From positions 1,084,087-1,148,086 of the forward strand of contig NZ_JABWGO010000001.1 in the NCBI RefSeq assembly GCF_013363995.1: a DNA stretch of 64,000 bases, in the 5' to 3' direction. Below are positions 43,557 to 52,083 of the stretch, piece after piece. This DNA comes from Nonomuraea rhodomycinica (GTDB taxonomy: Bacteria > Actinomycetota > Actinomycetes > Streptosporangiales > Streptosporangiaceae). Under the pieces are notes generated by a model, which was not told the origin of the DNA, ran no database searches, and worked only from the letters and a program-made list of their open reading frames with translations. Positions within the stretch are counted from its first letter, which is position 1. Each line of letters starts with the position of its first letter. The position numbers were made by a program, and so were the translations under genes.

Positions 43557-43575
43557 ATACCCTACCCCCGTAGGG
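43557..43575. promoter_or_regulatory. CsoR-type half-site plus dyad
   Basis: ATACCCTACCCCCGTAGGG contains a perfect CCCTAC-CCCC-GTAGGG dyad. Only one ATACC end is kept. It lies 20 nt before the DHA2 transporter start. Confidence 0.45.
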
Positions 43576-43594
43576 CTCATCGTGGAGAGTACTC

Positions 43595-45010
43595 ATGTCC
43601 GCACCATCCCCCAGGCGATGGACCGCCCTCGCCCTGATCGCCGCCGCGCAGTTCATCGTCATCATGGACACGTCGATCATCGGCGTGGCCCTCCCCCGCA
43701 TCCAGGAGGACCTGGGCTTCACCCAGGAGAGCCTGTCCTGGGTGTTCAACGCCTACGTCGTCGCCTTCGGTGGGCTGCTGCTGCTGGGTGGCCGCCTGTC
43801 CGACCTGTTCGGCGCCCGTCGCCTGTTCGGGGCGGGCTGGCTGATCCTGCTGGTCGGCTCGCTCGTCGCCGGCGTCGCGCCCGAGGTGTGGGTCGAGCTG
43901 ACCGGCCGCGCCGTGCAAGGAGTGGGCGCCGCCCTGATCGCTCCCTCCGCGCTCACCTTGCTGATGATGCTGTTCGGCCACGACCCCAAGGAACTGACCA
44001 AGGCCCTGGCGTTGTACGGTGCCGCCGCACCGGCGGGCGGCACGGCCGGGGTGTTCCTCGGCGGCGTCATCACCGAGTACCTGAGCTGGCCGTGGGTGTT
44101 CTACATCAACATCCCCATCGCGCTGGTCGCGCTGCTGGCCACCGGCCCGCTCATGCCCGCCGCCCAGGCCCGGCGCGGCTCCGTCGACGTCGCCGGCGCC
44201 CTCACCGTCACCCTCGGCCTCGGCGCCGCCGTCTACGCCGTCGTCCGCGCGCCGGAGATCGGCTGGGGCTCCGCGCAGACCTGGCTCGTGCTCGCCGCCG
44301 CCGTGGTGCTGCTGGGCGCGTTCGTCACCGTCCAGGCCCGCCGCCGCGAGCCGCTGATGCGGCTGTCCATCTTCCGCACCCCGAACCTCGCCGCCGCCAA
44401 CGTCACCCAGCTGCTGCTCGGCGGGGCCTGGATCCCGATGTGGTTCTTCCTCAACCTCTACCTGCAGCAGGTCCTCGGCTACAGCGCCTTCCCCAGCGGC
44501 GCCGCCCTGCTCCCGATGACCGTCCTCATCATGATCGGCATGATCGTCCTGGCGCCTCGCGCCATCAACCGGTTCGGCCCCAAGACCACGACCGTCATCG
44601 GCCTGGCCCTGCTGGCCGCCGGCATGGGATGGCTGTCACTGATCAGCCCGGACGGCAGCTTCGCCGCCGACGTGCTGCCCGCCAGCCTGGTGGCCGCCCT
44701 CGGCATGTCGCTCGCCTTCATCCCCTCCCTCGGCACCGCCATCTCCTCCGCGCCGCCGCAGGAGGGCGGCCTGGCCTCCGGCATCGTCAACACCAGCTAC
44801 CAGGTCGGCTCCGCGCTCGGCCTGGCCGCGATGACCGCCGTGGCCGCCGCCAACGGCGCCGCCCAGCTCGGCGACCTCCCGGCCATGACCAGCGGCTTCT
44901 CCGCCGCGTTCGTCGGAGCCGCCGGCGTCGCCCTGGTGGGTGCGCTCCTGGCCGCGGCGACCCTGCGCTCGCCCGCGCCCGCCGACGAGGTCGCCGCCTC
45001 CCGCGACTGA
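43595..45010 (+). CDS. DHA2-family MFS transporter, probably copper-regulated
   Basis: 471 residues, about 14 TM segments. Motif D1 DTSIIGVALPRIQEDL, motif A GGRLSDLFGARRL and motif C VFLGGVITEYLSWPW are typical of QacA-like DHA2 proteins. ATG 43595 has GGAGAG upstream. The promoter carries several CsoR-type boxes. A CsoR-controlled DHA2 transporter could export copper complexes or a metallophore; this is inferred from the boxes only. Confidence 0.88.
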   Translation: MSAPSPRRWTALALIAAAQFIVIMDTSIIGVALPRIQEDLGFTQESLSWVFNAYVVAFGGLLLLGGRLSDLFGARRLFGAGWLILLVGSLVAGVAPEVWVELTGRAVQGVGAALIAPSALTLLMMLFGHDPKELTKALALYGAAAPAGGTAGVFLGGVITEYLSWPWVFYINIPIALVALLATGPLMPAAQARRGSVDVAGALTVTLGLGAAVYAVVRAPEIGWGSAQTWLVLAAAVVLLGAFVTVQARRREPLMRLSIFRTPNLAAANVTQLLLGGAWIPMWFFLNLYLQQVLGYSAFPSGAALLPMTVLIMIGMIVLAPRAINRFGPKTTTVIGLALLAAGMGWLSLISPDGSFAADVLPASLVAALGMSLAFIPSLGTAISSAPPQEGGLASGIVNTSYQVGSALGLAAMTAVAAANGAAQLGDLPAMTSGFSAAFVGAAGVALVGALLAAATLRSPAPADEVAASRD

Positions 45011-45441
45011 CGCTCCGCGCGTGAAAGGAAGGACCTCATGTCCACGCCCGCCGGCCGCTGGAGAGCCTGGCAGCCCGCATCGAGGGCCGGCCCTTGGCTC
45101 CCGCGGGCGGCACGGAGTGCGGGCGGCGCTGACCGGCAGCACGTCCACCCGCGTCACGCACTCCACCGACCGGCCCACGCCGGTCGTCCCGTCCGCACCA
45201 CTCGCGGCTGCCCGCCGCGCCGATCGCTGAGGCGGCGTGCCCCCGGCTCCGGTACTCCCGCGGAGCGGGGGGCACGCCGCTGAACGTCGAGTCGCCCCTG
45301 CCCCTCGGTGACCGGTGCACCACGACCCTGGGGCTGGGGCGCCGGGTCGGTCCTCGCCCACCACGGCCAGGTCGTCGCCTGTCTCCACCGCCCGGGAACG
45401 ATCGTCCAGCCGTCGCGTCAGGTAGGCCGCATGAGACAACG
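45011..45441. other. 431-bp region without convincing gene
   Basis: A strong ribosome-site look-alike (GAAAGGAAGGACCTC) precedes ATG 45038 of an 81-codon ORF rich in Arg/Pro with no recognisable domain, typical of a shadow or a decayed gene. No frame reads coherently across the region. Possibly the remnant of a gene once cotranscribed with the transporter. Confidence 0.5.
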
Positions 45442-46356
45442 TCACCGCTGGGCTTTGGGAAGCTTGTCGGGATTGGTGATCGAGTAGATGCTCGCGATCC
45501 GGTCGCCGTCCGGGGCGAGGTCGACGATGACCACGGCCATCGGGCTGTCTCCGGAGAAGACCAGCGCGCACGGGTCGCCGGCGACGCGCCGGTAGCGGAT
45601 GTGCAGCCCACCGGCCGGCAGCGTCGCGGCGACCGACATGAACAGCGCGGCCACCTGGTCGCGGCCGTGCACGGGGCGCAGGCTGGTGGCGGGACCCTTG
45701 CCGCCGCCGTCGGTCCACAGGGTCACGTCGGGGGCGAGCAGTTCCAGCAGGGCGCGCAGGTCGCCGCCGAGGGCCGCCGCGGCGAACCGTTCGGTGACCT
45801 GGGAGTGCACGTCGGGCGCGGCCCGATGCCGGGGGCGGCGGGCCTGGACGTGGCGGCGGGCGCGGGCGGCGAGCTGCCGGACGGCCGCCGGGGAACGGCC
45901 GAGGATGTCGGCGGTCTCCGGGTGACCGAAGCCGAACACCTCGTGCAGCAAGAACACCGCCCGTTCCAGCGGCGACAGCGTCTCCAGCACCACCAGCATC
46001 GCCATGGACAGCGATTCGGCGCGTTCGGCGGCGTCGGCGACGTCCTCCTGAGGGGTGACCAGCGGTTCGGGCAGCCAGGGGCCGACGTAGGTCTCCTGCC
46101 GGCGGACGACTTCCGCGCGGCGGGCGAGCGCCTGATTCATGGCGATCCGCACCAGGTAGGCCCGGGGGTTCTCGACCGGTGCGGCGTCCGGCGTCCGGTG
46201 CCGGGCGGACCAGGCCAGCCAGACCTCCTGCAGCGCGTCCTCGGTGTCGGCCAGGCTGCCGAGCATGTTGTAGACCACCGAGAACAGGAGTTCGCGATGG
46301 CCGAGGAACTGCTCGGTGACGGCTTCGTCGGTCGGGTGCTGTGGAGCCGGTGTCAT
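45442..46356 (-). CDS. ECF41-type sigma factor (SigJ-like) with SnoaL-like extension
   Basis: 304 residues. Sigma region 2 shows YNMLGSLADTEDALQEVWL, region 4 has LSPLERAVFLLHEVFGFGHPETADILGRSPAAVRQL. The C-terminal about 110 residues form a SnoaL-like fold (LLAPDVTLWTDGGGKG...GRDQVAALF), which in ECF41 proteins modulates activity instead of an anti-sigma factor. ECF41 genes are often next to a carboxymuconolactone or oxidoreductase target. Here the divergent gene is an amidohydrolase. TGTCACA (-35-like) appears upstream of both genes. Confidence 0.9.
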   Translation of the reverse strand: MTPAPQHPTDEAVTEQFLGHRELLFSVVYNMLGSLADTEDALQEVWLAWSARHRTPDAAPVENPRAYLVRIAMNQALARRAEVVRRQETYVGPWLPEPLVTPQEDVADAAERAESLSMAMLVVLETLSPLERAVFLLHEVFGFGHPETADILGRSPAAVRQLAARARRHVQARRPRHRAAPDVHSQVTERFAAAALGGDLRALLELLAPDVTLWTDGGGKGPATSLRPVHGRDQVAALFMSVAATLPAGGLHIRYRRVAGDPCALVFSGDSPMAVVIVDLAPDGDRIASIYSITNPDKLPKAQR

Positions 46357-46401
46357 GGTGTCCCCTCTTCATCTCTCGTACCGAAGAGTTCCCTGACCCC
46401 G

Positions 46402-46466
46402 CGAGTGTGACATGGACGCCCCCCATGTGATCCAGGACACGATCTGCCGCGGCGATGTCACACTCG
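46402..46466. promoter_or_regulatory. Inverted TGTCACACTCG elements in divergent promoter
   Basis: CGAGTGTGACA (46402-46412) and TGTCACACTCG (46456-46466) are perfect inverses, 43 bp apart. TGTCACA is the known ECF41 -35 element. Neither copy has a matching CGTC -10 at the expected 15-16-nt spacing (one CGTC lies 28 nt away), so promoter assignment is tentative. Confidence 0.5.
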
Positions 46467-46522
46467 GCGGCCGGCATCCCTCTCTGGTGGCGTCCGAAAT
46501 GACGATCCACAGGAGATGTTCG

Positions 46523-47674
46523 ATGCGTACTTTGATCCGTAACGCCAACGTGTTCGACGGCGAGCGCACCATCGCGCCGGCCGACGTGGTGCTGGAGGAC
46601 GACCGGATCGCCTCGTTCGGCGCCGACGCCGGCGCCGGCCTTCAGGCCGACGTCGAGGTCGACGGGACCGGCAGGACGCTGCTTCCGGGGCTGATCGACG
46701 CACACACGCACGTCTTCGACGGCAGCCTGGCCGAAGCCCTGCGGTACGGGGTCACCACCGAGCTCGACATGTTCTGCCTTCCGCAGACGCTGCCGCGGCA
46801 GCGGCGACTGGCCGCCGAGAACGACGACGTCGCCGACTTCCGCAGCGCGGGCACCCTGGCCACCGCGCCCGGCGGACACCCCACGCAACTCCTCGCGGCC
46901 CTGGCCGGCACCGTCCTGGACGGCCTCGACGCGACGGCGATCGATTTCGTCGCCGATCCGGCGCAGGCGCCGGCCTTCGTGGCAGCCAGGCTGGCCGAAG
47001 GAGCCGACTACCTCAAGATCGTCATCGACGACGGCGCGGTGCACGGCGCCGACCTTCCCGTGATGACGCCGAAGATCGCCGCCGCCCTCACCACGGCCGC
47101 GCACAAGGCGGGGCTGCAGGTGATCGCCCACGCGATCACCGCCGCCGAAGCGGCGATCGCGCTCGATGCCGGCGTGGACGGCCTGGCCCACGTGTGGACC
47201 GACCTGGCGCCGGACGACCCCGCCTCGCGGCTGCTGGCCGAAAGGGTTCGCGCCCAGGGGGTCTTCGTGGTCACCACGCTCGCCTACTTCGAGGCGATCA
47301 CCGCCCAGCACGTCCAGACCGCCGACTGCGCTCGGCCCGGCAGCTCCGCCAACGCCGCCGGCGCGGTGCGCGCCCTGCGGCACGCCGGCGCACCGCTGCT
47401 CGCCGGAACCGACGCCACTCCGTTCGCACCCGCCCACGGCGCCGGCATGCACCAGGAACTGCGCCTCCTCACCGAGGCCGGGCTCAGCCCGCAAGAAGCG
47501 CTCGCCGCGGCGACCAGCCTTCCCGCACACCACTTCGGCCTGTCCGACCGCGGCCGCATCGCCGCCGGTCTCCGCGCCGACCTGATTCTGGTCGAAGGTG
47601 ATCCCACACAGGACATCGCCACCATCGCCGCCATCACCGAGGTCTGGCGGCGCGGCGTCAGGCAGTCCCGCTGA
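46523..47674 (+). CDS. Amidohydrolase-family metal-dependent hydrolase
   Basis: 383 residues. ATG 46523 has AGGAG 8 nt upstream; an upstream in-frame start at 46412 overlaps the promoter. A metal ligand motif is LIDAHTHVFDG; later ligands include His in QVIAHAIT and GLAHVW and Asp in LLAGTDATPF. This matches imidazolonepropionase-like amidohydrolases. A hydrolysed C-N bond is expected but the substrate is unknown. It is the first gene downstream of the ECF41 divergent promoter, so probably part of that sigma factor's regulon. Confidence 0.85.
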   Translation: MRTLIRNANVFDGERTIAPADVVLEDDRIASFGADAGAGLQADVEVDGTGRTLLPGLIDAHTHVFDGSLAEALRYGVTTELDMFCLPQTLPRQRRLAAENDDVADFRSAGTLATAPGGHPTQLLAALAGTVLDGLDATAIDFVADPAQAPAFVAARLAEGADYLKIVIDDGAVHGADLPVMTPKIAAALTTAAHKAGLQVIAHAITAAEAAIALDAGVDGLAHVWTDLAPDDPASRLLAERVRAQGVFVVTTLAYFEAITAQHVQTADCARPGSSANAAGAVRALRHAGAPLLAGTDATPFAPAHGAGMHQELRLLTEAGLSPQEALAAATSLPAHHFGLSDRGRIAAGLRADLILVEGDPTQDIATIAAITEVWRRGVRQSR

Positions 47675-47706
47675 CCACCTCCCGTACCCGTCCTGGAGTG
47701 ACCTTC

Positions 47707-48117
47707 ATGTTTGACTGGCACACCCGTGATCCACTACGGCTGATGCGCGTCACCACAGTTCTGCAATCGGCCGCCCTCCTCGCGCAGGCGGTGACGGCCG
47801 GTCTGCTGCTGGCCTCGGTGCCCGCCGGCCGGACGGCGCACGGCGTCCTGGCTGGAGTCGTCATCCTCGCCGTGCTGCTCAACCTCCTGGCCGCCGTCCT
47901 GGCCTGGCGGCCAGGCGGCGAATCCGCGCGGTTCATCCTCAGAAGTCTGCCCATGCTGGTGTTCGCCCTGGTGCAGACCGCCCTCGGCTACGCCCACGTG
48001 CGAGAGCTGCACGTGCCCATCGGCGTCCTGATGTTCGCCGCGAGCGTCCTGTTGCTGACGCAGGTGAGATCCGCGAAACCGGCGCGCCCCGCCGTCGGCT
48101 CCGGAGCCGTGTCGTGA
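47707..48117 (+). CDS. Four-TM membrane protein of unknown function
   Basis: 136 residues with four hydrophobic segments (about 14-36, 45-66, 77-96, 103-122). ATG 47707 follows GGAGTGA. No conserved catalytic residues. The stop overlaps the multicopper oxidase start (GTGA), so the two are coupled and may work together, for example as a membrane partner for electron transfer. I do not recognise a family. Confidence 0.7.
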   Translation: MFDWHTRDPLRLMRVTTVLQSAALLAQAVTAGLLLASVPAGRTAHGVLAGVVILAVLLNLLAAVLAWRPGGESARFILRSLPMLVFALVQTALGYAHVRELHVPIGVLMFAASVLLLTQVRSAKPARPAVGSGAVS

Positions 48118-49613
48118 ACCTCACCCGGAGGCATGTGCTGCGGCTGCTCGGGGCGTCCGCCGTGGCGGTGCCGGCCACAGGACTGCTGGTGGCCGCCGGA
48201 CGCGACCGGGTCGACACCGTCGGCCGGGTCGCCTTCACCAACCGGCTCCAGGCGCCACCGCTCGCCCCGTCGCGGCTGGACCCCACCGGGCGCCGGGTGT
48301 TCGACCTGGGAATCCGGGCGGGACGGCGTGAGTTCGTGCCCGGCCGTCCGTCACCCACCTGGGGCGTCAACGGCGACTACCTCGGCCCCACGCTGCGGGC
48401 ACGGCGCGGTGAACGCGTGCTCGTCAACGTCGCCAACGGGGTGGACGAGACGACCACCCTGCACTGGCACGGCATGCACCTGCCGCCGGAGATGGACGGC
48501 GGCCCCTACCAACCGATCGCACCCGGTGCCACCTGGTCCCCCACCTGGACGATCGACCAGCCCGCCGCGTCCCTGTGGTACCACCCGCACCCCCACGGAC
48601 GGACCGCCCGGCACCTCTACCGAGGACTGGCGGGCATGTTCCTGATCGACGACGACACCGTTCCCGGTCTGCCGCACCGGTACGGGATCGATGACGTCCC
48701 GCTCATCGTGCAGGACCGGCGACTGGACGGCGGAAAGCTGAATCCGGACGAGCCGATGTCCGGCACCACCGGCTTCCTCGGCGATCGTCTGCTGGTCAAC
48801 GGGGTCCTCGACCCCTACCTGGTGGTCACCACGACGAGGATCCGGCTGCGGCTGCTCAACGGCTCCAACGCACGCGTGTACAACTTCTCCTTCGCCGACG
48901 GACGCTCGTTCGCCCAGATCGCCTCCGACGGGGGCCTGCTGAGCGCTCCGCACGTCACCCACCACGTCCAGCTCGCCCCCGGCGAACGCGCCGAGATCGT
49001 GGTCACCCTCACACCGGGTGAGCGGATCGTGCTGCGCAGCGCCTCCCCGGCCCGCGGGGCGGGCCTCGTCCAAGGCGACGGCGGCGACGACCGCTTCGAC
49101 GTCCTGGAGCTGCGCGCGGCGCCGAACCTGACCAGCTCGCCCGAACTGCCCGACCGCCTGGCGACCATACCGCCGCTGCCGGCGCACACGGCCGTCCGCA
49201 CCCGGACCTTCGAACTCGCCGAACACCACATCAACGGCAGGAAGATGGATCTCCGCCGGATCGACGCGCAGGTCGGCAAGGACACCACCGAGATCTGGGA
49301 GGTGCGCAGCGGCGACGGCACCCTGCACACCTTCCACGTGCACGACGTGCAGTTCCAGGTCCTGGCGGTCGACGACCGAAGGCCGCCTCCGGAACTGTCG
49401 GGCTGGAAGGACACCGTCCTGCTCCCGCCGGGGTCGCGGATGCGGCTCATCATGCGCTTCGCCGACTACGCCGACCCCCACCGGCCCTACATGTTCCACT
49501 GCCACATGCTGTACCACGAGGACGAGGGAATGATGGGCCAGTTCCTCGTCCTCGCCCCAGGTCAGGCCGCCGCACCGGCGCCCCTCCCTGGCGAACACCC
49601 GTCACATCACTGA
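48114..49613 (+). CDS. Tat-exported multicopper oxidase
   Basis: 499 residues, three cupredoxin domains, CueO/SpoA-like. The N-terminus NLTRRHVLRLLG is a twin-arginine signal. Copper ligands: HWHGMH (T2/T3), WYHPHPHG, HTFHVHDVQF and C-terminal HCHMLYHEDEGMMGQF, with the T1 Cys in HCH. GTG 48114 overlaps the previous stop. It could oxidise Cu(I), metals or phenols outside the cell. A strong terminator follows directly. Confidence 0.92.
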   Translation: MNLTRRHVLRLLGASAVAVPATGLLVAAGRDRVDTVGRVAFTNRLQAPPLAPSRLDPTGRRVFDLGIRAGRREFVPGRPSPTWGVNGDYLGPTLRARRGERVLVNVANGVDETTTLHWHGMHLPPEMDGGPYQPIAPGATWSPTWTIDQPAASLWYHPHPHGRTARHLYRGLAGMFLIDDDTVPGLPHRYGIDDVPLIVQDRRLDGGKLNPDEPMSGTTGFLGDRLLVNGVLDPYLVVTTTRIRLRLLNGSNARVYNFSFADGRSFAQIASDGGLLSAPHVTHHVQLAPGERAEIVVTLTPGERIVLRSASPARGAGLVQGDGGDDRFDVLELRAAPNLTSSPELPDRLATIPPLPAHTAVRTRTFELAEHHINGRKMDLRRIDAQVGKDTTEIWEVRSGDGTLHTFHVHDVQFQVLAVDDRRPPPELSGWKDTVLLPPGSRMRLIMRFADYADPHRPYMFHCHMLYHEDEGMMGQFLVLAPGQAAAPAPLPGEHPSHH

Positions 49614-49645
49614 GTGGGTGATGGAGGGTGTCTCCGGACCCACTC
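49612..49645 (+). terminator. Terminator hairpin overlapping MCO stop
   Basis: An 8-bp perfect stem (GAGTGGGT / ACCCACTC) with an inner GGAG/CTCC stem, beginning at the last two bases of the multicopper oxidase stop codon. Confidence 0.55.
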
Positions 49646-49676
49646 TTGCGAAGTTGATCCGGTAGTTGCACCCCGC

Positions 49677-49704
49677 GGACCGCCTTCCCCCGGGAAGGCG
49701 GTCC
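49677..49704 (+). terminator. Strong terminator hairpin
   Basis: A perfect 13-bp stem (GGACCGCCTTCCC / GGGAAGGCGGTCC) with a CC loop, 64 nt after the multicopper oxidase. It insulates the Liv operon behind it. Confidence 0.75.
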
Positions 49705-50050
49705 TGCCACTTCCTCGGCCGGCCGGCCGACCACGCCTGCGGCGATCCGGACGCTCCCGCCCAGCACCCCGTCAAGCCGAGTGCGCGGGCGCGATCAAGT
49801 GCAATTTCACCAGCGTCATGCCGCACAGCCACACCGGTCCAAGCGCCGGCATGTGTGACGTATCCCACCGCCATCCCTGGGCTCGCCACCATCCCCGCCT
49901 TCGATTGGGACAGCTCCAAAAGAGCGTCGCGGACTTTCCCAAAACTTTACGAATCGGACAGATCGGACGTTAACGGTATGGTCTCGACCCTTGACCTGCT
50001 CCCGAAGGCATATGTGAAATATCACACATCACCCACTCGAGGAGAGTTTC
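49705..50050. promoter_or_regulatory. Liv operon upstream region with TGTGA-AATA-TCACA dyad
   Basis: A 346-bp gap, AT-richer near its 3' end. TGTGA-AATA-TCACA (50013-50026) lies 24 nt before the binding-protein gene; a weaker TGTGACGTATCCCA is at 49855. They look like CRP/GntR-type sites but with a 4-nt rather than 6-nt spacer. TTTACG/TAACGGTATG could be promoter elements. Confidence 0.5.
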
Positions 50051-51193
50051 ATGCGTAAGACGCACATCCTCTCCCTGGCCGCGACCGCGATGATGCTGGC
50101 GGGTTGTGGACAGGGTCTCCTTGGCAATGGGGGCGGCGCCCAGGACGAGGCCAAGGGCCCCATCCGCCTTGGCATGCTCGTCCCGCAGTCAGGCAGCGAG
50201 GCCGCGATCGGCCCCTACATGACGAACGCGGCCCAGCTGGCCATCGACGAGATCAACGCCAAGGGCGGCGTCCTCGGCAGGCAGCTCCAGCTCAAGGCCG
50301 CTGACGACGCCTGCGACGCCCAGACGGCCGTCGCGGCCGCGAACAAGGTGGTCACCGAGGGCGTCGAGGTGTCCATCGGCGGATACTGCTCCGGCGCCAC
50401 GCTGCCCACGCTGCCGGTGTTCGGCAAGGCGAACATTCCGATGATCATCCCTGCGGCCAACTCGCAGGAACTGGTCGACCAGAAGCTGAAGCACGTCTTC
50501 CTGATCAACGGCACCGGCACCCAGCAGGCCGAGGCGGCCAGCAAGTGGATCGCCAAGCAGGGCGCCACCAGGGTCGCGCTCATGCACGACAACACCAGCT
50601 ACTCCAAGGACATCGCGGTCCGCACCCAGCCGATGCTGGGCGACAAGGCCGTCATCACCGAGGCCGTCACCCCCAAGGAGAGCGACTACAGCGCCAACAT
50701 CCACAACGTCCTGCAGAAGAAGCCCGACTTCGTCTACTGGACGGGCTACTTCCAGGAGGGCGGCCTGATCATCAGGCAGCTGCGCCAGGCAGGGTTCAAG
50801 GGCTCGATCATGGTCGGCGACGGCTCGGTCTCCGCCAAGCTCGGTGAGATCGCCGGGCCCGAGGTCGACGGCGTCTTCGCCACCATGACGCCGATCCCCG
50901 ACACGCTGCCCGACGCCAAGGGCTGGATCGACTCCTACACCAAGAAGTTCGGCTCGGCTCCCGGCCCGTACTCCAACCAGGCCTACGATGCCGTGCGGCT
51001 CGCGGCCGAGGCGATCACCAAGGCGGGCTCCACCGACGGCGCCAAGGTCATCTCGGCGCTGGAGGGGATCAACGGCTTCGCGATGTTCTCCGGCCCGTTG
51101 AAGTTCACCCCCGAGCACACGCTTTCCGCCGGAGGCTTCCAGATCCTGGTGTGGAAGGACGGCAAGTTCGCCCTGCAGGACGCCCTGTCATGA
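50051..51193 (+). CDS. Branched-chain amino acid-type ABC substrate-binding lipoprotein
   Basis: 380 residues, LivK family (periplasmic-binding fold I). Lipobox LAGC with lipid-modified Cys19. Ligand-domain motifs: IRLGMLVPQSGSEAAIGPYM, QLAIDEINAKGGVLGRQLQL and YSNQAYDAVRLAAEAI. Captures branched-chain or related amino acids (or small amides) outside the membrane for the downstream Liv transporter. Its stop overlaps the permease start (ATGA). The dyad upstream may be its operator. Confidence 0.92.
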   Translation: MRKTHILSLAATAMMLAGCGQGLLGNGGGAQDEAKGPIRLGMLVPQSGSEAAIGPYMTNAAQLAIDEINAKGGVLGRQLQLKAADDACDAQTAVAAANKVVTEGVEVSIGGYCSGATLPTLPVFGKANIPMIIPAANSQELVDQKLKHVFLINGTGTQQAEAASKWIAKQGATRVALMHDNTSYSKDIAVRTQPMLGDKAVITEAVTPKESDYSANIHNVLQKKPDFVYWTGYFQEGGLIIRQLRQAGFKGSIMVGDGSVSAKLGEIAGPEVDGVFATMTPIPDTLPDAKGWIDSYTKKFGSAPGPYSNQAYDAVRLAAEAITKAGSTDGAKVISALEGINGFAMFSGPLKFTPEHTLSAGGFQILVWKDGKFALQDALS

Positions 51194-52083
51194 CCCAGCT
51201 CGTCTGGAACGGCCTGTTCGTCGGCTCGTTCTACGCTCTGGTGGCGCTGGGCTACAGCATGGTCTACGGCATCATCAAGCTGCTCAACTTCGCTCATGGC
51301 GATCTCTACATGCTCGGCGCCTTCAGCGGCTTCGCCGTTCTGTCGGCGCTGGGCGGGGTCGCCACCGCGATGACGCTGCCCGTGCTGCTGGCCGTCCTGC
51401 TGATGACCATGGTGAGCACCGGCCTGGCGGGCGTGGTCCTGGAGCGGGTGGCCTACCGCCCGCTGCGCGGCGCGCCCCGCCTGTCGCTGCTCATCACGGC
51501 CGTCGGCGCGTCCTTCGCCATCGAGTACGGCATGCGCATCGTCGCCGGCCCGGACCCCCAGGTCTACCCCGTACGGCTCAGCGGCACCGCGATCGAGGTG
51601 TTCGGCGCCTGGTTCACCCTGCAGCAGCTCGTGCTCATCGGCGTCGCCGTCGTCCTCATGGTCGGTCTCAACCTCCTGGTCACCAGGACCCGCGAGGGCA
51701 GGGCCATGCGCGCGATCGCCCTGGACCCGCGCACCAGCTCGCTGATGGGCATCGACGTCAACGCCGTCATCTCCAGGACCTTCTTCATCGGCTCCGCGCT
51801 GGCCGGCGCCGCGGGCGTGATGGCCGGCGCCTACTACGGGAAGATCGACTTCCTGATGGGCTTCCTCATCGGGCTGAAGGCCTTCACCGCGGCGGTCATC
51901 GGCGGCATCGGCAACATCTCCGGCACCATGCTCGGCGGCCTTGTGCTCGGCCTGCTGGAGTCGTTCGGCACCTACTGGCTCGGCGGCGAGTGGCGGGACG
52001 TGTTCGCCTTCGGCGTGCTGATCCTCTTCCTGACCGTGAGACCGACGGGTCTGCTCGGCGAGCGCGTGACGGAGCGGGTGTGA
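51190..52083 (+). CDS. livH: LivH-type ABC permease
   Basis: 297 residues, about 8 TM segments. Family motifs SMVYGIIKLLNFAHGDLYMLGAF and IGGIGNISGTMLGGLVLGL. ATG 51190 overlaps the binding protein stop; the longer frame starting at 51151 is not used. One of two membrane subunits of the transporter. Confidence 0.93.
   Translation: MTQLVWNGLFVGSFYALVALGYSMVYGIIKLLNFAHGDLYMLGAFSGFAVLSALGGVATAMTLPVLLAVLLMTMVSTGLAGVVLERVAYRPLRGAPRLSLLITAVGASFAIEYGMRIVAGPDPQVYPVRLSGTAIEVFGAWFTLQQLVLIGVAVVLMVGLNLLVTRTREGRAMRAIALDPRTSSLMGIDVNAVISRTFFIGSALAGAAGVMAGAYYGKIDFLMGFLIGLKAFTAAVIGGIGNISGTMLGGLVLGLLESFGTYWLGGEWRDVFAFGVLILFLTVRPTGLLGERVTERV

Noticed and set aside
45038-45283. 81-aa ORF with good ribosome site
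   Set aside because: Composition is Arg/Pro/Ala-rich and not consistent with a folded protein; reported as a region instead.
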